Assembly: GCA_021234535.1 (NCBI GenBank)
Contig: CM037850.1
Location: forward strand, 14,941,114-15,005,113
Source of the DNA: Stichopus chloronotus
Lineage: Eukaryota; Echinodermata; Holothuroidea; Aspidochirotida; Stichopodidae
Direction: 5' to 3'
DNA: 64,000 nt
In this document: positions 35,150 through 47,066 of the stretch, piece by piece
How positions within the stretch are numbered: the stretch's first letter is position 1
Layout of the letters: every line of letters begins with the position of its first letter
Notes under the pieces: generated by a model
The model's input: the letters and a program-made list of their open reading frames with translations, nothing else
Database searches by the model: none
What the model was told of the DNA's origin: nothing
Made by a program: the position numbers and the translations under genes

Positions 35150-35300
35150 AAATTACTACATTTATGGTAAAAAAGTGATTACTTTTTTATGATGGTTCAG
35201 TTATTACATTTATTCCTAAAGTTGTTACATTTATGGTGAGTATTACTTTTATGGTTAGAAATTATTATAATTATGATGGGTATTACATTTATGGTTAATT
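35150..35300 (+). repeat. Degenerate repeat of TTACATTTATGGT
   Basis: Variants of (A)TTACATTTATGGT occur about six times (near 35156, 35197, 35226, 35243, 35268 and 35283), spaced 15-40 bp. The motif resembles the CTACATTTGC motif of the palindrome at 3880-4242 and the TTAC/GTAA composition of the element at 39592-44414. Confidence 0.6.
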
Positions 35301-35309
35301 AATACACTC

Positions 35310-38025
35310 ACGGGTATACAGACGTCTTATTATCTCACCAAATGTATTAAAAGCGGTCAATTTAGCACCAATGAAAATTATTTGAGTAGAAAAATATTCT
35401 GATAGTAAAGTAGTTATAAGGACAATTATCAAATTATCTCGATATAAGTATCATGATGGGGGGAAATCGCCAATCAGATGAATTCGTGTAATAGAAGATA
35501 AACGTTTCAGTTGGGGATTAAAAAATATTGCTATATTTAAAGAAAAGTATAAACGAATATATGAACCAGTGATTGCCGTGGAATTCTTCAACTAATTTAA
35601 CTTCAATAGAGCTGCTACTGCAGACAACTTTGCTTAAAACTTTCAATAAGTTGAAAAAGATCTTTTCTAGGAATCGTTATCCCAACTGTGTTTTTGATAT
35701 GTAAAAAAATTCGCAGTTAAAAAGTTACTCTGCCAAAATAATCACAAGTCAGATATAGATAAGGGTAACATTTCTAAATATTTGATAATTATCCCTTTTG
35801 TTGGTCATGCACCCTTATTTTAAGGAAGTCTCTCTAGTAAATTTAGAGATCGTCACATAAAATGACGTATTGTGTTCAAAACACTTAAAGTAGGCAACTA
35901 ATTTTCTCTGAAAGATCATATCCCTTTTAGTCTGATGGCAAATTTCACATTTCTAATGTGTATATACTGCATATTTTGTATGATTCCAACTTTTGTATAT
36001 ATTGCCTGAAGAGGAAGATGAGATATCTTCCACCGCTTTCGCATTTCAAAATGCCTCTCAAGAACTTTGCTTGTATTTGCTCATTTATTTGGTTTTATAA
36101 CTGTACAACACTCAAATGAGTATATTAAAAAAAGTAGAATCTGTAACGATAACTTATTATTCTAAACAACAAGTCATACATTGCATCATTTTGCATCCGT
36201 CTTTGATGTACAATTTTAAACATTTTCCAAAGGGGATGGGATACCCTTTCCATTAAATCCTACCCAAAATGGATACTCCAAAAAATCTGGCACCGCCACC
36301 CATCTACTCATGTCACTGCCGGAACGACCAGTTCTTATATTTAGCTTCTGTATCAAATTCGTTCGCAATGTTTTGATCAGATATCGAGGTAACCTGGCTA
36401 TAATGCATAGCGTGACCAAAATGCAGCAGATGTAAGCACATTTGGAAGCATCTGTTTTATTTAATCCCATCAAATTTCCATCTTCTAGTTTAACGTATGG
36501 AATGTCATTTACGTTCCATCTTTGATCATTTGTTTTACAGAAAACAATTTACCACATTAAATCCTTTCAGCAAAAAAAGCTATTCGTAGTTTTGTTTGTT
36601 TAATGACACCTTTGTAAACCTTATCAATTGAGCAACAAAAGGCCCTACCTGGGCACATCTGTCCACGTGTGACGATATGTAAATTAAATGTTGATTGTCC
36701 ATAGTGGGTTCCTGAGGCACCGGAATATTTCAAAGCTTTTCATTTTCCAGCAAACATATTAATTGTCGGTCATGGGAAGGGTCAACACGCAAGCTGTGAT
36801 TCCTGTTTAATTACGACTTAACAAAGTTTTTAAAAAGGATTTGCAATTAACTGCAGCATCAGTTTTTGTTACAAGGTTTTGAAAAAAGGAGAGAAAAAAC
36901 AACAAGTTACATCTCGCTATGACCATGTTTTCCCTCTTTCTGCTTTTGTCGCAACTTTTTCCGGCATCAAGTGCGCTAACAACTTTTTCTTTCTCGAAAG
37001 AAAACTTTTATTTGCCAGATACCTTTTTAGTTAACATGAATGTGGAATGATTACGAGTTGTTAAAACCTTAGGGCAATTTACTATTCGTGTGATATGAAT
37101 ACTTAGTCTGTACTACGACTTTAACATCATGAGCAATGAGGGAGCAAAACAACGATCTTTAAGAGCAACATCTTTACAGTAAATGGTTTGAATTTACTTA
37201 AGCGTGTTTCTCTTCGGTACCGTAAACGCTAAATATATGACTTTATCATCACTTTAGTCACCTTTACTGACAAACCCAAGATTTACTTGAATTTTTCACA
37301 GAAAAGTAATCCATTATGTTGAACAGAATAGTAATCTTAAACAAAAACGGAGCTAAAATACACTATTCCTTTCGAGATAAATCCGTCAGTGATGTCAGTG
37401 TATGTTTTTAATTGCAATAACTGCAGCATTTTCAAACAAGACTTAATCCTAAAAAGTTTAGGTGCAAGAATGGAAAAAAATCAAGAATGATTGGATTAAA
37501 AAACTACCAAATGTTTTCTGTAATTACCTTTTGTGCCTTTACAGGTATTTTAAGTCTGGATTTAATCCTTTAATCCTTAAGGATACTTTTTGAAAATCGG
37601 ATTGAAATTTTGTTTTCTTCTAACAATGCTTCATTATAATCATTGCTTGAATTACTACGCTTTGTTAGATTAGTAACCCAGTGACCAGTAAAGTCATCTG
37701 TTTTACCGTGAACCATGTTGGGTCTTATTATTATATTTTGATCAAATTTATCATAATTTATAGCAACATTACTATACATTACAACATTATTATATCTGTA
37801 TCATAGTCAATAAAAACTTGTTCGGTCGCAATCAAGAGGCTAAAGTTTAGGTTCAATAAGTTTAGTTTGATTAGATTAAGTCAGATTTGAAGTTAATTGA
37901 TATGGTCACCGAAACTCGTAGTCTTTTTTGAAAAATTTGGTTTGAGACGAACAACTTACCCCCATCATTGGAAAAACATTTTCTGTTTTTCATGCAAATA
38001 AACATTGTAACCATGCATGTCTTGA
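35310..38025. other. Long non-coding, AT-rich region
   Basis: Only short unsupported frames are present (for example 36473-36216, minus). No repeat or gene recognised. Confidence 0.4.
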
Positions 38026-38029
38026 AACT

Positions 38030-38400
38030 TTTTTTTCAATGGTACCATTATCAGAAAGTCACATTTTACGAAATATTCAGGCCTGACTATTAATGAAAAT
38101 TTGACTTGGAAACATCATGTGAATGACTTAGTTATTCCCTCTTAAGTACATTGGTGCCTTCTATCACATAAGCTCAATTCATTCCGCTAATGCAATTTAA
38201 AATTACTATTTCCTCATTTACTCCAGACTTTCCTATGCTATTGAAGTCTATGGCACTACATGCACTACAGCCACTAAACCTCTTCGGACGAACTAGCTGT
38301 ACTTTAAAGCAAACTTCTAAAAATTAAAGATATTCGTTTGTATTGCTGGGGAATTATTGCATTTAAATAATGTAACGCTTTGTTACCAAAAGTGTTATCT
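38030..38400 (+). pseudogene. Jockey/CR1-type LINE C-terminal remnant
   Basis: In shifting frames the plus strand reads GLTINENLTWKHHVNDL, then IYSRLSYAIEVYGTTCTTAT. This is the thumb and C-terminal region of a jockey/CR1-superfamily RT. It lies before an RT N-terminal piece (38980 onward) that has its own C-terminal block later, so it is a separate copy. Confidence 0.72.
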
Positions 38401-38576
38401 AGTGTAATTAAACCAGCAGACGTAATGCAAATTACAATGGTCACGACACTCTGTAAGTGCCGTTTCCGGACATCTGTTTTTTTTTGCTTCTTAAAGTCAA
38501 CAGTTTCTTGCACGCTCCTCGTCAACCGATGTTTGCCTTCCGCTTATATAGTCCTAATGGCAGTCAGCTCCCTATA

Positions 38577-38930
38577 ATACTTTTTAAGTTTAGGTTCATG
38601 GATGCAGGAGTTGAAAAATGTCAATTTTACACCATGGTTGGGGAACAACGAAAAAAAGGGCAAACTGATCATTTTAGGCAACAAACGGGAGGGGATACCC
38701 CTTTCCTTAGGACCTCTCCTCGCTCGTGTCCCATTGGTCTATCAGTAAACTGACTCTTTTGAAATCCTGGCTTAAACCTTGGTAGGACAAACACCCCCTT
38801 ATATCCATCACCAAGGACGGCGGTGAAAAATAGAGACGATACGTTCAGTTTGGCTCCTCACAAAAATGTTGGGTTCGCCCCTGTTCCTTTTCCCTGAAAC
38901 ACCGACGGAGAGCAAAGTAGATGACCCTGC
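38577..38930 (+). repeat. About 300-bp dispersed repeat, copy 1 (partner at 50480-50775)
   Basis: Shared blocks in the same order and orientation: TTAGGTTCATGG(A/G)TGCAG, ACTGACT-TTTGAA-TCCTGG, CCCCTTATA...CC, AGGA(C/T)G(A)CGGT, AGGGACGAT-type, CTC-CA(A)AAAA, GGTTCGCCC and TTTTCCCTGAAACAC(C/T)GACG. Family unknown. Confidence 0.82.
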
Positions 38931-38979
38931 AATTGCATATACAACTCACATTCTATTTAAGAAGCCCAGAACAGTAATA

Positions 38980-39591
38980 TTTGCTGATTAAATTTTCGTA
39001 AAGTTTGAAAATGATATAAAAACATGGAGTCGCATTAATTCTTTTGTACATGGTAAGAGCATAAGTAGTTCAATTTTTGAAATTAATCACAATAGTATTA
39101 ATATTTGTGACCCCGTCACCACTGATGTGTTCAATGATACATATGATAATTTTAAAACAAATCTACGATCTTATTTTCAATCCTCGTTACTCATGTTTTG
39201 AATTTATCATTTTCTAATGATGTTTTTCCTGACGAACTTAAGATTGCAAAGGCCATTCCTATAAACACGTCCGGCAGAGCTGATGTTGTTTCAAATTATC
39301 GCCCTGTCTCTGTTTTACTCGCTATTTCCAAGATTTTTGAAAGATTTTCGTATAAAAGATTGTCATCTTTTATAAATAAAAATAATCTGCTTTATTCAGG
39401 ACAGTATGGATTTATGGAGGGTCACTCAACACACATGGCTGCTTTAAAGTTTGTTGACGACATTGTGTATAATTTAGATCATAAAATTAGCACTGTGATC
39501 TTACTTATTGATTTATCTCAAGCGTTTGATACTATTGATCATAACATTTTATTGACCAAGTTAGACAGATATGCACTCACAAAAACGTAAA
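38980..39591 (+). pseudogene. Outer jockey/CR1-type LINE, left part (RT N-terminal half)
   Basis: After a linker-like segment (TWSRINSFVHGKSISSSIFE) the frame 39198-39590 reads FSNDVFPDELKIAKAIPI, NYRPVSVLLAISKIFERF, LLYSGQYGFMEGHSTHMAA and ILLIDLSQAFDTIDHNILL. The sequence is cut within the block that should read YGIRGIAHNW; that block appears at 44460 after the nested insertions. Confidence 0.88.
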
Positions 39592-39623
39592 GTAAAATAA
39601 GAACTCCATAACTTTTTGGTAAA

Positions 39624-39637
39624 ATTTTACACACAGT
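39624..39637. repeat. Left target-site duplication of the nested LINE
   Basis: ATTTTACACACAGT, identical to 44274-44287. Confidence 0.93.
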
Positions 39638-40058
39638 TTTTTTTTTTCCATCCATAGTTTATTTTTCTCTTCGTGAAGATCGTACATGACAAGTAGCATA
39701 TATAATTACAAAATGTTACTTAGGAATATCAATTGGTTTCTGTAGGAAAAAACATTAACATTTACTAATATACATATCTTTTTTATGCAAAATATCCCAA
39801 GAAAATGATCAGAAAACATTAAGAAATCGACAGTCAATCTTAATTAAAGAATATAGGGCCCTATAAAAGAATCATGTTAGCAATGGATGGGGACGAAAAG
39901 AGAAAAACAAAAGGAAAAGAAAAATTAAGAGGAAAATCAGCAAAAGGAAAGAGCATTTACAACTTCATTATATCTCAACATTCTTCTTGGAGAGCAGTTA
40001 GACTTAGAGCAAATATGGTTTTCGACTGCTGATACAAATTTAAGTTTATGAAAAAAAG

Positions 40059-43000
40059 TCAAAACATCAGAGATAGTTGAATTAAGTTTACAACAATAAA
40101 TAAAGTATTTACAATAAAGAAAAACAAAATTGTACGGGTGATGCAACAAAAGATTATAACCAAAGAAGGATAACGAGTAATGGTGAACTTAGTACAGAAA
40201 TCAACGTATGACATCACACCACCATCGTCATTAAAAAGATCTTTAACGTATATAACACCGGCATCATGTAACTTTTTAGTATACACGGTTTTTTCATCAA
40301 TCTTAACAAAATGGTTGTTCCAAAGAACTTGTTTACTATAATTATTAGTGGGAATGATGAAATGTAATGAACTCCAAGCCTGACAAACTTGTTTTATAAA
40401 AATATTATCCACAGATGAAATATCGGCCGAAGCAAAATTACATTGAAAAAGAAATTTTTGACCAAAAGGAGATAAATAGTAGTCGAAGAAAATTTTCCAA
40501 AGAACATCCCCGGTAATATAGCGTTTCACCCAAGATATTTTAAGAGAGCAAATGAAATTTTCAACGTGTGTAATTTTAAGTCCTCATTGTACATTGTTTT
40601 CCTTTTAATCTTATCTGGATTTTTAGACCAAATGAAATCGAAAATAGTACTTTGAACTTCATTAACAAAAGAATCCGGAGGATCAGGGAGAACTTGAAAG
40701 AGAAAGACAAGTTGGGAAAGGACAAAAGATTTAACAATGATATTTCTGCCGATTGGGGTAAGGTCTCTACTCGACCAAACATTTAAATTCTTTTTCAGAC
40801 GAGATAACTTAGTAACATAATTTAGACGATACAAGTCATCACCATTATGTGTAAAACGAATTCCGAGAAACTGTATAGGACGAAATAGGAGTGAAAGATT
40901 AAAATCGGAGATGAAGTTAGGGTGATTCGTAACAAAGGGACCAAGTGGAAAAAGGTGGGATTTTTGAAGATTAATTTTTAGTCCAGAAGCACGTCGAAAG
41001 CAATGCAAAAGAGGAATGGATGTTTCAAGGGAATTACGGTCACCGTTTAGGAACAAAACTGTATCATCAGCGTATTGCAGTAGTTTAGTCTCCGGGCCGC
41101 AAATGGTGATGCCTTGAATCTGAGCATTATTCAAGAACATTCTAGCTAAAATTTCAGTGCATAAAATGAAAAGATATGGACTTAAAGGACATCCTTGACG
41201 CACTCCTGTGTTGACCGGAAAATATCCAGTAGAAAAACCAATATTAAATATGCATGAATAGGAATTATTATAAAATGTACGGACCCAAGTTCTAAAGTTG
41301 TTACCAAACTTAAAATAATGAAGTGTGAATGAAATTCCACTCAAGGGTATCAAACGCTTTTTCAAAATCAAGAAAAAAAAGGAAACCTTGTATATTGTTA
41401 CGATGAGAAAAATCAATAAGGTCTAAAACAAAACGAATATTCTCGCCAATGAATCTTTTACTCATAAAGCTGGTCTGAGTATTGACAATTAAAGAAGGAA
41501 GAACTTTTTTGAGTATGGAAGCGATGGCCTTGGCCGCAATCTTATAATTTGTGTTTAACAGTGCAATCGCACGATAATTTGCGATATTATGCAGATTTTT
41601 TTTTTTGGGGGGGGGGATTAAGGTAATAATGCCCCTACTTTGGTCACAAGAAAAGTGTTGTTGATCAAGGGCATAATTTAATGAATTCAAAATGAATTTA
41701 AAATTACCAATACGGGGCCAAAATTTTTTGTAAAAGTCAGTGGAAAAGCCATCGCTTCCAGGAGATTTGCCATTATGCATTGAAAAAGGAGCAGAAGTAC
41801 ATTCCTGAAGATCTAGGTTTCCATCACACACATCCAAATCAGTGGGCCTAATAAAATCAGGAAGTCGAGAAAAACAGATATCGGTATGACTATAATGAGA
41901 GGAGTACAGATTAGCATAAAAATGACGAATATGGGATAAAATATCCGAGTTCTTAGTCAGCGAAACACCCTGAATATTTTCTAAGTTGTAGATTGTACTA
42001 CTTAGTTTATTTCTTTTCTCGAGAGAAAGAAAATATTTTAAATTTTCCTCCCCTTCTTCTACCCATCTTGCCTTAGACCTAATCAATATACCCTGAAGCT
42101 TGTCCTTATAGAGATGTAGCCTGTTTCTCGCTTCACTTAAATCACTGAGCAAATTATCATCACTGATAGAATCCGATTCCAACCGGGAGATATTTTTAAT
42201 TAGGTTATTTTCATATGTACGTGACTCGTTCACCTTAAGTTTACTGAAACGAATAGTACTATTTCGAATAGGGTATTTTAAGCCCTCCCAGAAGCTATCT
42301 GGGTCCCGAGACAAATTACGTTGGTCCGTTTCGTAGTTATCAATAAGAGAGTTGACAAGGTCAATGAATTAAGGGTCTAAAAGTAAAGAATTATTAAACT
42401 TCAAATAAGAAGGACCTCTGGGGTCAGTCGAAGTGTTGCAGTGGAGAATGACAAGCGAATGATCAGATTGAAGGGGCGGCTGATGGTAACAGTCAATGAC
42501 CTTGTTGAGTAAAGTCTTAGAAATGAGGAAAAAATCAAGCCTGCATCGAATATTGTCAATATTAGAAGACCATGTGAAACCTGATGAGAGGGGGTTCCTA
42601 ATTCTCCATACGTCTTCAATGCAAAATTTATCTAAATAAGAGAGACAGGCATCTCGTGCTTTAAAATTCGTACGTTGTATACCTCCGTATTTGTCTAAGG
42701 ACAAATCAAAAACAAAATTGAAGTCACCCCCAAAAATAATGTTGTCACATTGAAAACTCTCAAGATGATGAAAAACGTTATGAAAGAAGGACGCATCGTC
42801 AGCATTTGGTCCATAAACACAAACAAGTGAAAAAATACAATAGTTAATAGTAATATCAAGAATCGACCATAAACATCTGTAACCTTCTTAGATACAGTAT
42901 GAGGAAAACCTTTCCTAAAAAGAATCGCCACCCCTTTACTTGTGTTAGTGCCATGAGAGAAAATAATATCGTAGCCCCATTCAGTGCGCCAACGTCTTTC

Positions 43001-43144
43001 ATCCATAGGAACACTGTGAGTTTCTTCCATAAGAATGATATCGAAATTATGACCGTGAAAATAAGCGAAAACCATGCCCCTTTTATCAACATCGTGTAAC
43101 CCTCTACACTTACAACTTACAAATGTAAGCTCTCTGAGAGACAT
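40059..43144 (-). pseudogene. LINE ORF2 (APE endonuclease + reverse transcriptase), broken
   Basis: Likely start ATG 43144 (MSLRELTFVSCKCRGLHD). The endonuclease shows MEETHS, KGVAILF, IFGGDFNF (after a frameshift near 42855), CRLDFFLIS and SDHSLV. RT follows: ARWVEEGEENLKYF, GKSPGSDGFSTDFYKKFW, ITLIPPPKKK, NYRAIALLNTNYKI, FFLDFEKAFDTLEW, then after a frameshift near 41330 GVRQGCPLSPYLF and the catalytic LQYADDTVLF (YADD 41063-41074, intact). The C-terminal region runs to about 40059. Stop TAA at 42369-42371 plus frame changes near 42855, 41330 and 40530 inactivate it. A run of T/G in 41598-41616 is a likely indel hotspot. Confidence 0.92.
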
Positions 43145-43407
43145 AAAAAGGAAAAGAAGAGAAAAAACAACGAAGAAAAAAGAAGAAGAAAAAGAAAAAA
43201 AAACCCCTAAGAACAGCAAAAGAAAGGAAAAAGCTGGAAAAGGTCAAACTGCAACCTTTTGATGAGCCTGATAAAACGACATACCGCAAGAAAGAAGCAA
43301 TCAGGTAAGGCTAGTCCAGAAAACATGAAACGAAAAACAGTGTTCAGGTTTGAAACACATAGGGCTTTCCAGCACCGTCTCGCCATTTCCCTCCTGTGAA
43401 CCGAAGT

Positions 43408-44133
43408 TTAGTGCCAGTATCGTAGAGCTGTTTCACTTTGCGGTGCCCACTTCTTCCGCTCAACAAGATCGGTTTTCGTCAGATCATCGACGATGAAAAA
43501 AGATTTCCCGTTCAAGGTTGTTCTGTGCTTTTTCATAATGTCGATCTTTGATTGGTATGAAAGACATTTAACCAAAATATGTGCAGGTCGTCCATTGACT
43601 CCTTTACCGTCTCTATGACAACGATCAATTACAATACTTGGGTGGTCGAACAACGGAAGAATTTGTTCCTTAACAACAGATTCAATGTTTTCTCCATTGA
43701 CCTGAGACACGCCGACAATGCGAAAGTTATTTCGTCTGGACATCCTTTACAGCTTGTTGATTTCTTCGCCTTTCCTCAATATGGCGTCCTCCAGTTGAGT
43801 GATTTTGGCGCCAAAATTGACGTGGTTGTTTTCTATGGCCGCTATTTTGGATTCTAGACCAACAATTCTTTTTTCTTGAAATTCGATAGCCTGACCTAAG
43901 TCTACTCGTAGCTGTTTAATGGCATCATGTAGTGAGGCAAGAGAATTTTCAACGACTGTTATAAAAGAGTCGAAAGCGGATTGCGAGGAAGGAATATCGC
44001 TATTACCCTGTTCCTCGACCATAGGCGATATCGTGCCAATGGATTGTGTAGGCCTATGTACTTCTTGTGGCCCATCTCTAGAGGAATCAATCTTCTTGGA
44101 ACCCGGTGGTCTGCCTCTCTGTTTCCTTTGCAT
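43408..44133 (-). pseudogene. LINE ORF1 (coiled coil + RNA-binding domain), one internal stop
   Basis: Starts at ATG 44133 with a basic, charged N-terminus (RKQRGRPPGSKK). A heptad-rich stretch follows (VENSLASLHDAIKQLRVDLG through IAAIENNHVNFGAKITQLED, about residues 60-120), suggesting trimeric coiled coil as in L1 ORF1p. An in-frame TAA at 43747-43749 interrupts the join to an RRM-like part (RRNNFRIVGV, VIDRCHRDGKGVNGRPAHIL). A second TAA at 43408-43410 ends it after 241 codon positions. The two parts share one frame, so a single substitution explains the break. Confidence 0.85.
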
Positions 44134-44273
44134 TTTACCGGTGTCAGACGATGTATGTTCAAATAATAGTGCAAAAATTCAAACGAAAAGTTGTAGATGG
44201 ATTCGTAAAAACGAAATTTCTGCTTCAGCGGTATCTTGCCGTGACGCTATGTTGCCATGTCAGTCTCGTTCCC

Positions 44274-44287
44274 ATTTTACACACAGT
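44274..44287. repeat. Right target-site duplication of the nested LINE
   Basis: ATTTTACACACAGT, identical to 39624-39637. Confidence 0.93.
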
Positions 44288-44429
44288 TAATGTAAATCTT
44301 ACATTATGATATAACAATTTTACTAAAATTTAGTAAAATTTACCAAAATTATGTAAAATTTATAAATACTGCTTACATTAATTTTACATAAAATTTATGG
44401 AGTTCTTATTTTACATAATTTAAGGAAAT

Positions 44430-44935
44430 AATTCTCTGAGTGTGGGATACGAGGTATTGCACATAATTGGCTTAAGAGTTATTTAACAAATAGGAATCAG
44501 TTCGTTCCGTTTGATGGATTGGACTCAAAACTTTAATAATATTAGACTTGGTGTACCCAAGGACCATTTCTTTTTTATTTTACGTAAATGCACAAATCTT
44601 TTAGTTTTCTTAATTTTTTATTATCTGCCGATAACACAACTGTTTATTGTTGTAACCCTGACGTCATTTAAGCCCTTCTAGTGTCTTCTCTGGAATTAGA
44701 TAATGTCGCTATATGTTAAGCGTCAAATAAGTTATCCTTAAACATTAGCAAAACAAAGTTACTGGTTTTTAATAATATTAGAGGTAATACTCCAGAGTTT
44801 TGTGTTCGTATTAAGAATATTACAATAACAAGCAGCAATACTGCCAAATTTTAGGGGTCCCAATTGATGACAAACTCTCCTGGAAGGATCATATTTACAA
44901 GGTTAATAAGTTTCTTCGTTTCATAATTAACATAC
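44430..44935 (+). pseudogene. Outer jockey/CR1-type LINE, right part (RT C-terminal half)
   Basis: Continues the RT interrupted at 39591: GIRGIAHNWLKSYLTNRNQF (44450-44510), NIRLGVP, a degraded active site (SADNTTVYCC where FADDTTVY is expected), and GVPIDDKLSWKDHIYKVN (44858-44910). Stops and frameshifts occur throughout. Asn replaces the second catalytic Asp. Confidence 0.85.
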
Positions 44936-44971
44936 ACGATTTATTGAATGCAAGTGACAAACTCCACTTGA

Positions 44972-45160
44972 TTGTACAGGGATGACACTAATATTTTAAG
45001 CTCTCATGATGATGCTAAGAATCTAATTCAAACTGTCAATACTAAACTCTACACGGATTGGTGACGGTTTTGTGTAAATAAGTTGTTACTCAATATTCAA
45101 AAAAATTGTTCAATTTGTAGACGCCATAAAAATGAGAATAAACACACTTATTCTTCATTC
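44972..45160 (+). pseudogene. Second LINE fragment (RT palm)
   Basis: In one frame the plus strand reads DDTNILSSHDDAKNLIQTVN, then TKLYTDW, a TGA stop, and RFCVNKLLLNIQKN. It begins at the catalytic ADDTN box of another jockey/CR1-type LINE and so is distinct from the copy ending at 44935. Confidence 0.78.
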
Positions 45161-45672
45161 TAGCCCGTCTTTATTTCTTTTACCCTGGTGTCGAACTCAC
45201 TGTCACTGGTGTCACTGTCAAACTGCCAAACTGTTAGTTACACAGTAGGCTACAACTGCCTGTAAGTGGCCATCAAAAGCTAAAGTGGTTCGATCTGCAA
45301 AATATAATCAGAACAAATACAATAATCATGAACTAATTAAGCCCTTAAGTCTCATCTTGCAAGTGTAACTTTATCATCGAAAGCTGAAGTAATTCAGGTC
45401 ACGTGACTAAAATAATACAACGTAGGTCCTCTGTAAAGTATCAACCATCGCCTACACATTGAGAATCAAAAAGGAATTATAAGCCTTGTAGCTGCTCCAC
45501 ACATGCTTCTGGCAGCGCTCATTACAAGAAATTATCACATTTGGCATCACATTTGTAACACCCTACTAAAACACAATAAACACATTAATTACACCTACAA
45601 AATCATTACGGACCAGATAGACCCATGCTTGATAAAGATTTCAAAGGAATAAAAAATATATGCTGCCCACAG

Positions 45673-45975
45673 CGATCGGACGGGATTCTACCTGCATTAG
45701 TGGTAATCCACTATTTGCAACTACAGCACCTGTTCCTTTATTTGGGATTGGTCCTGGTCAACCTCCTATTTTATTTCAACGATACCTATCAAACAGCAAA
45801 GTGACTGACATACCAGATGGCAACCACGATATTATATGAAGTGACATCAAAAGGAAGGATCTTTTACCTGGCGCTCAAGGATATCACCTGGATCCCAGAG
45901 GAGGAGTGTTTTCCTGCACATCTAATACCAACGGTTCTTCACAAATTTTGGTTATCAACCATTGGCAAAATATAC
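45673..45975 (+). pseudogene. Tie-like exon 1 of those visible (N-terminal ectodomain)
   Basis: After a weak acceptor (TGCCCACAG) the frame reads TCISGNPLFATTAPVPLFGI, PILFQRYLSNSKVTDIPDGN, a TGA at 45837-45839, then QGYHLDPRGGVFSCTSNTNG and ILVINHWQNI. It ends at a strong donor (ATATAC then GTAAGT). The stop falls where Arg is expected (CGA to TGA). The overlapping ORF that begins at 45817 is in a different frame and is not the real one. Confidence 0.75.
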
Positions 45976-46132
45976 GTAAGTAACAAAATGAACAACTGCT
46001 GAAAGCTCATCCAAATTTGCTTTACAACATTTTATTATGCTCAAGCGAGTAGAGTAATCCTTCAGTTGCATCAATAATTTTGTCTGAGCTTTCAGCAGTT
46101 GTTCATTTTTTCACTTATTTTCGTTCTACTAG
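45976..46132. repeat. 157-bp intron filled by a perfect 25-bp inverted repeat
   Basis: 45985-46009 (AAAATGAACAACTGC...CTCA) is the exact reverse complement of 46085-46109, with a 75-bp spacer. The arms almost reach both splice sites, so the intron RNA would fold into one long hairpin. It may be a small foldback/MITE insertion that created or enlarged the intron. Confidence 0.93.
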
Positions 46133-46373
46133 ACGTGTTTAACCGACGGATATGTCACCAAGACAGCCAGTTCAGGGGACACTGTTACCTTGAAAATTAT
46201 TCTTCGATCCAACAAGATCAAATGGAGAAAGTCTGGTCAAAAAATTGTCCAGTGGAATGAACTTCGAGGCATCACGTTGTATAACATAACCTCAGACGAC
46301 GAAGGAATCTACGAAGCCTACACTTGCCCTAACAAACCACATGCATACATCAGACTGATTGTACCTGAAGCAG
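46133..46373 (+). pseudogene. Tie-like exon 2 (Ig-like domain)
   Basis: The frame reads LTDGYVTKTASSGDTVTLKI, KWRKSGQKIVQWNELRGITL, YNITSDDEGIYEAYTC, IRLIVPEA: an Ig fold with the SDDEG(I)Y-x-(C) signature of strands E-F and a WRK strand. The start is out of phase with exon 1 by what looks like a 2-bp deletion in VFxTDG. After GAAGCAG the sequence is TTTTGG rather than GT, so the expected phase-1 donor is missing. Confidence 0.78.
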
Positions 46374-47066
46374 TTTTGGGGAAGTATCTTTCTTAAATAA
46401 CACCATATCGTAAAACGTAAAGTTTAATTATGTATACTCTATATGTCATTTAATATGGTGAAACGCAATTGGGTAGGATTATGAATAGTCAATCTGATAG
46501 GTGCGTCAAGACATTTATGTAATATACTCAAATTTATATAATATACCAAGAATTTTATGTAATATAATCAAGAATGAGTAAATTAACCCAAGCAATAGTA
46601 ATGTATTGATTTTCAATATTCTTTGGAAAAAGTACACGAAAGGTCTTGTTATAAAAAAGAACAATTTGGGTAAAAAATGTAGGTACTAGCTGGAGTTTTA
46701 ATGCCATCAGAGTAATGAAGGAGTGAATGTAAGGATATTTAAATTGTGAGAGTGATATGTGTCACTAGAGGAATTATATTAGAAGTAAACAACCTAAATC
46801 TTGTTACAAAATTTGTGTCAAATTTACTGTGCTCTAAGTAATCACGAACTCTTTTAGATTATGTATGGAAAGAAGTTGACTCTTCACTTGTTTGAGTTTT
46901 GTTCATCTTCATCCATTGGCGTCAAATACCGTCAAACCCCTTAGTCTAGAAGAATTGGGGAAGCTATGAGCTTGTGAACATATGTATGTCTTCTCAGATT
47001 CTCAGTAATCTATAATAAGTTATATTGTATTATTATAAGTCGTTTTTATGTTATCATTTTTAACAG

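Larger units (their letters stand above)
39638..44273 (-). mobile_element. L1/Tx1-type LINE, near full-length, nested
   Basis: The element is 4,636 bp on the minus strand, with ORF1 (coiled-coil protein) and ORF2 (endonuclease plus RT), a poly-A remnant (plus-strand T run 39637-39647) at its 3' end and perfect 14-bp target duplications. ORF1 and ORF2 are both complete in extent but each is broken. Two-ORF layout, the RT motif set and the oligo-A tail place it in the L1/Tx1 group. A fragment of the same ORF1 lies at 25618-25735. Confidence 0.93.
39592..44414. mobile_element. Small terminal-inverted-repeat (MITE-like) element, itself interrupted by a LINE
   Basis: GTAAAATAAGAACTCCATAA at 39592-39611 is repeated as its exact reverse complement at 44395-44414. 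Removing the LINE (39638-44273 and one target copy) leaves about 173 bp, which is palindromic over most of its length and rich in GTAAAATT/AATTTTAC. It splits the outer CR1-type LINE. Its own target duplication is not obvious. Confidence 0.88.

Noticed and set aside
45817..46002. 61-codon open frame within the first Tie-like exon
   Set aside because: The frame with Tie-like motifs (SCTSNTNG) is a different one; this frame shows no similarity.
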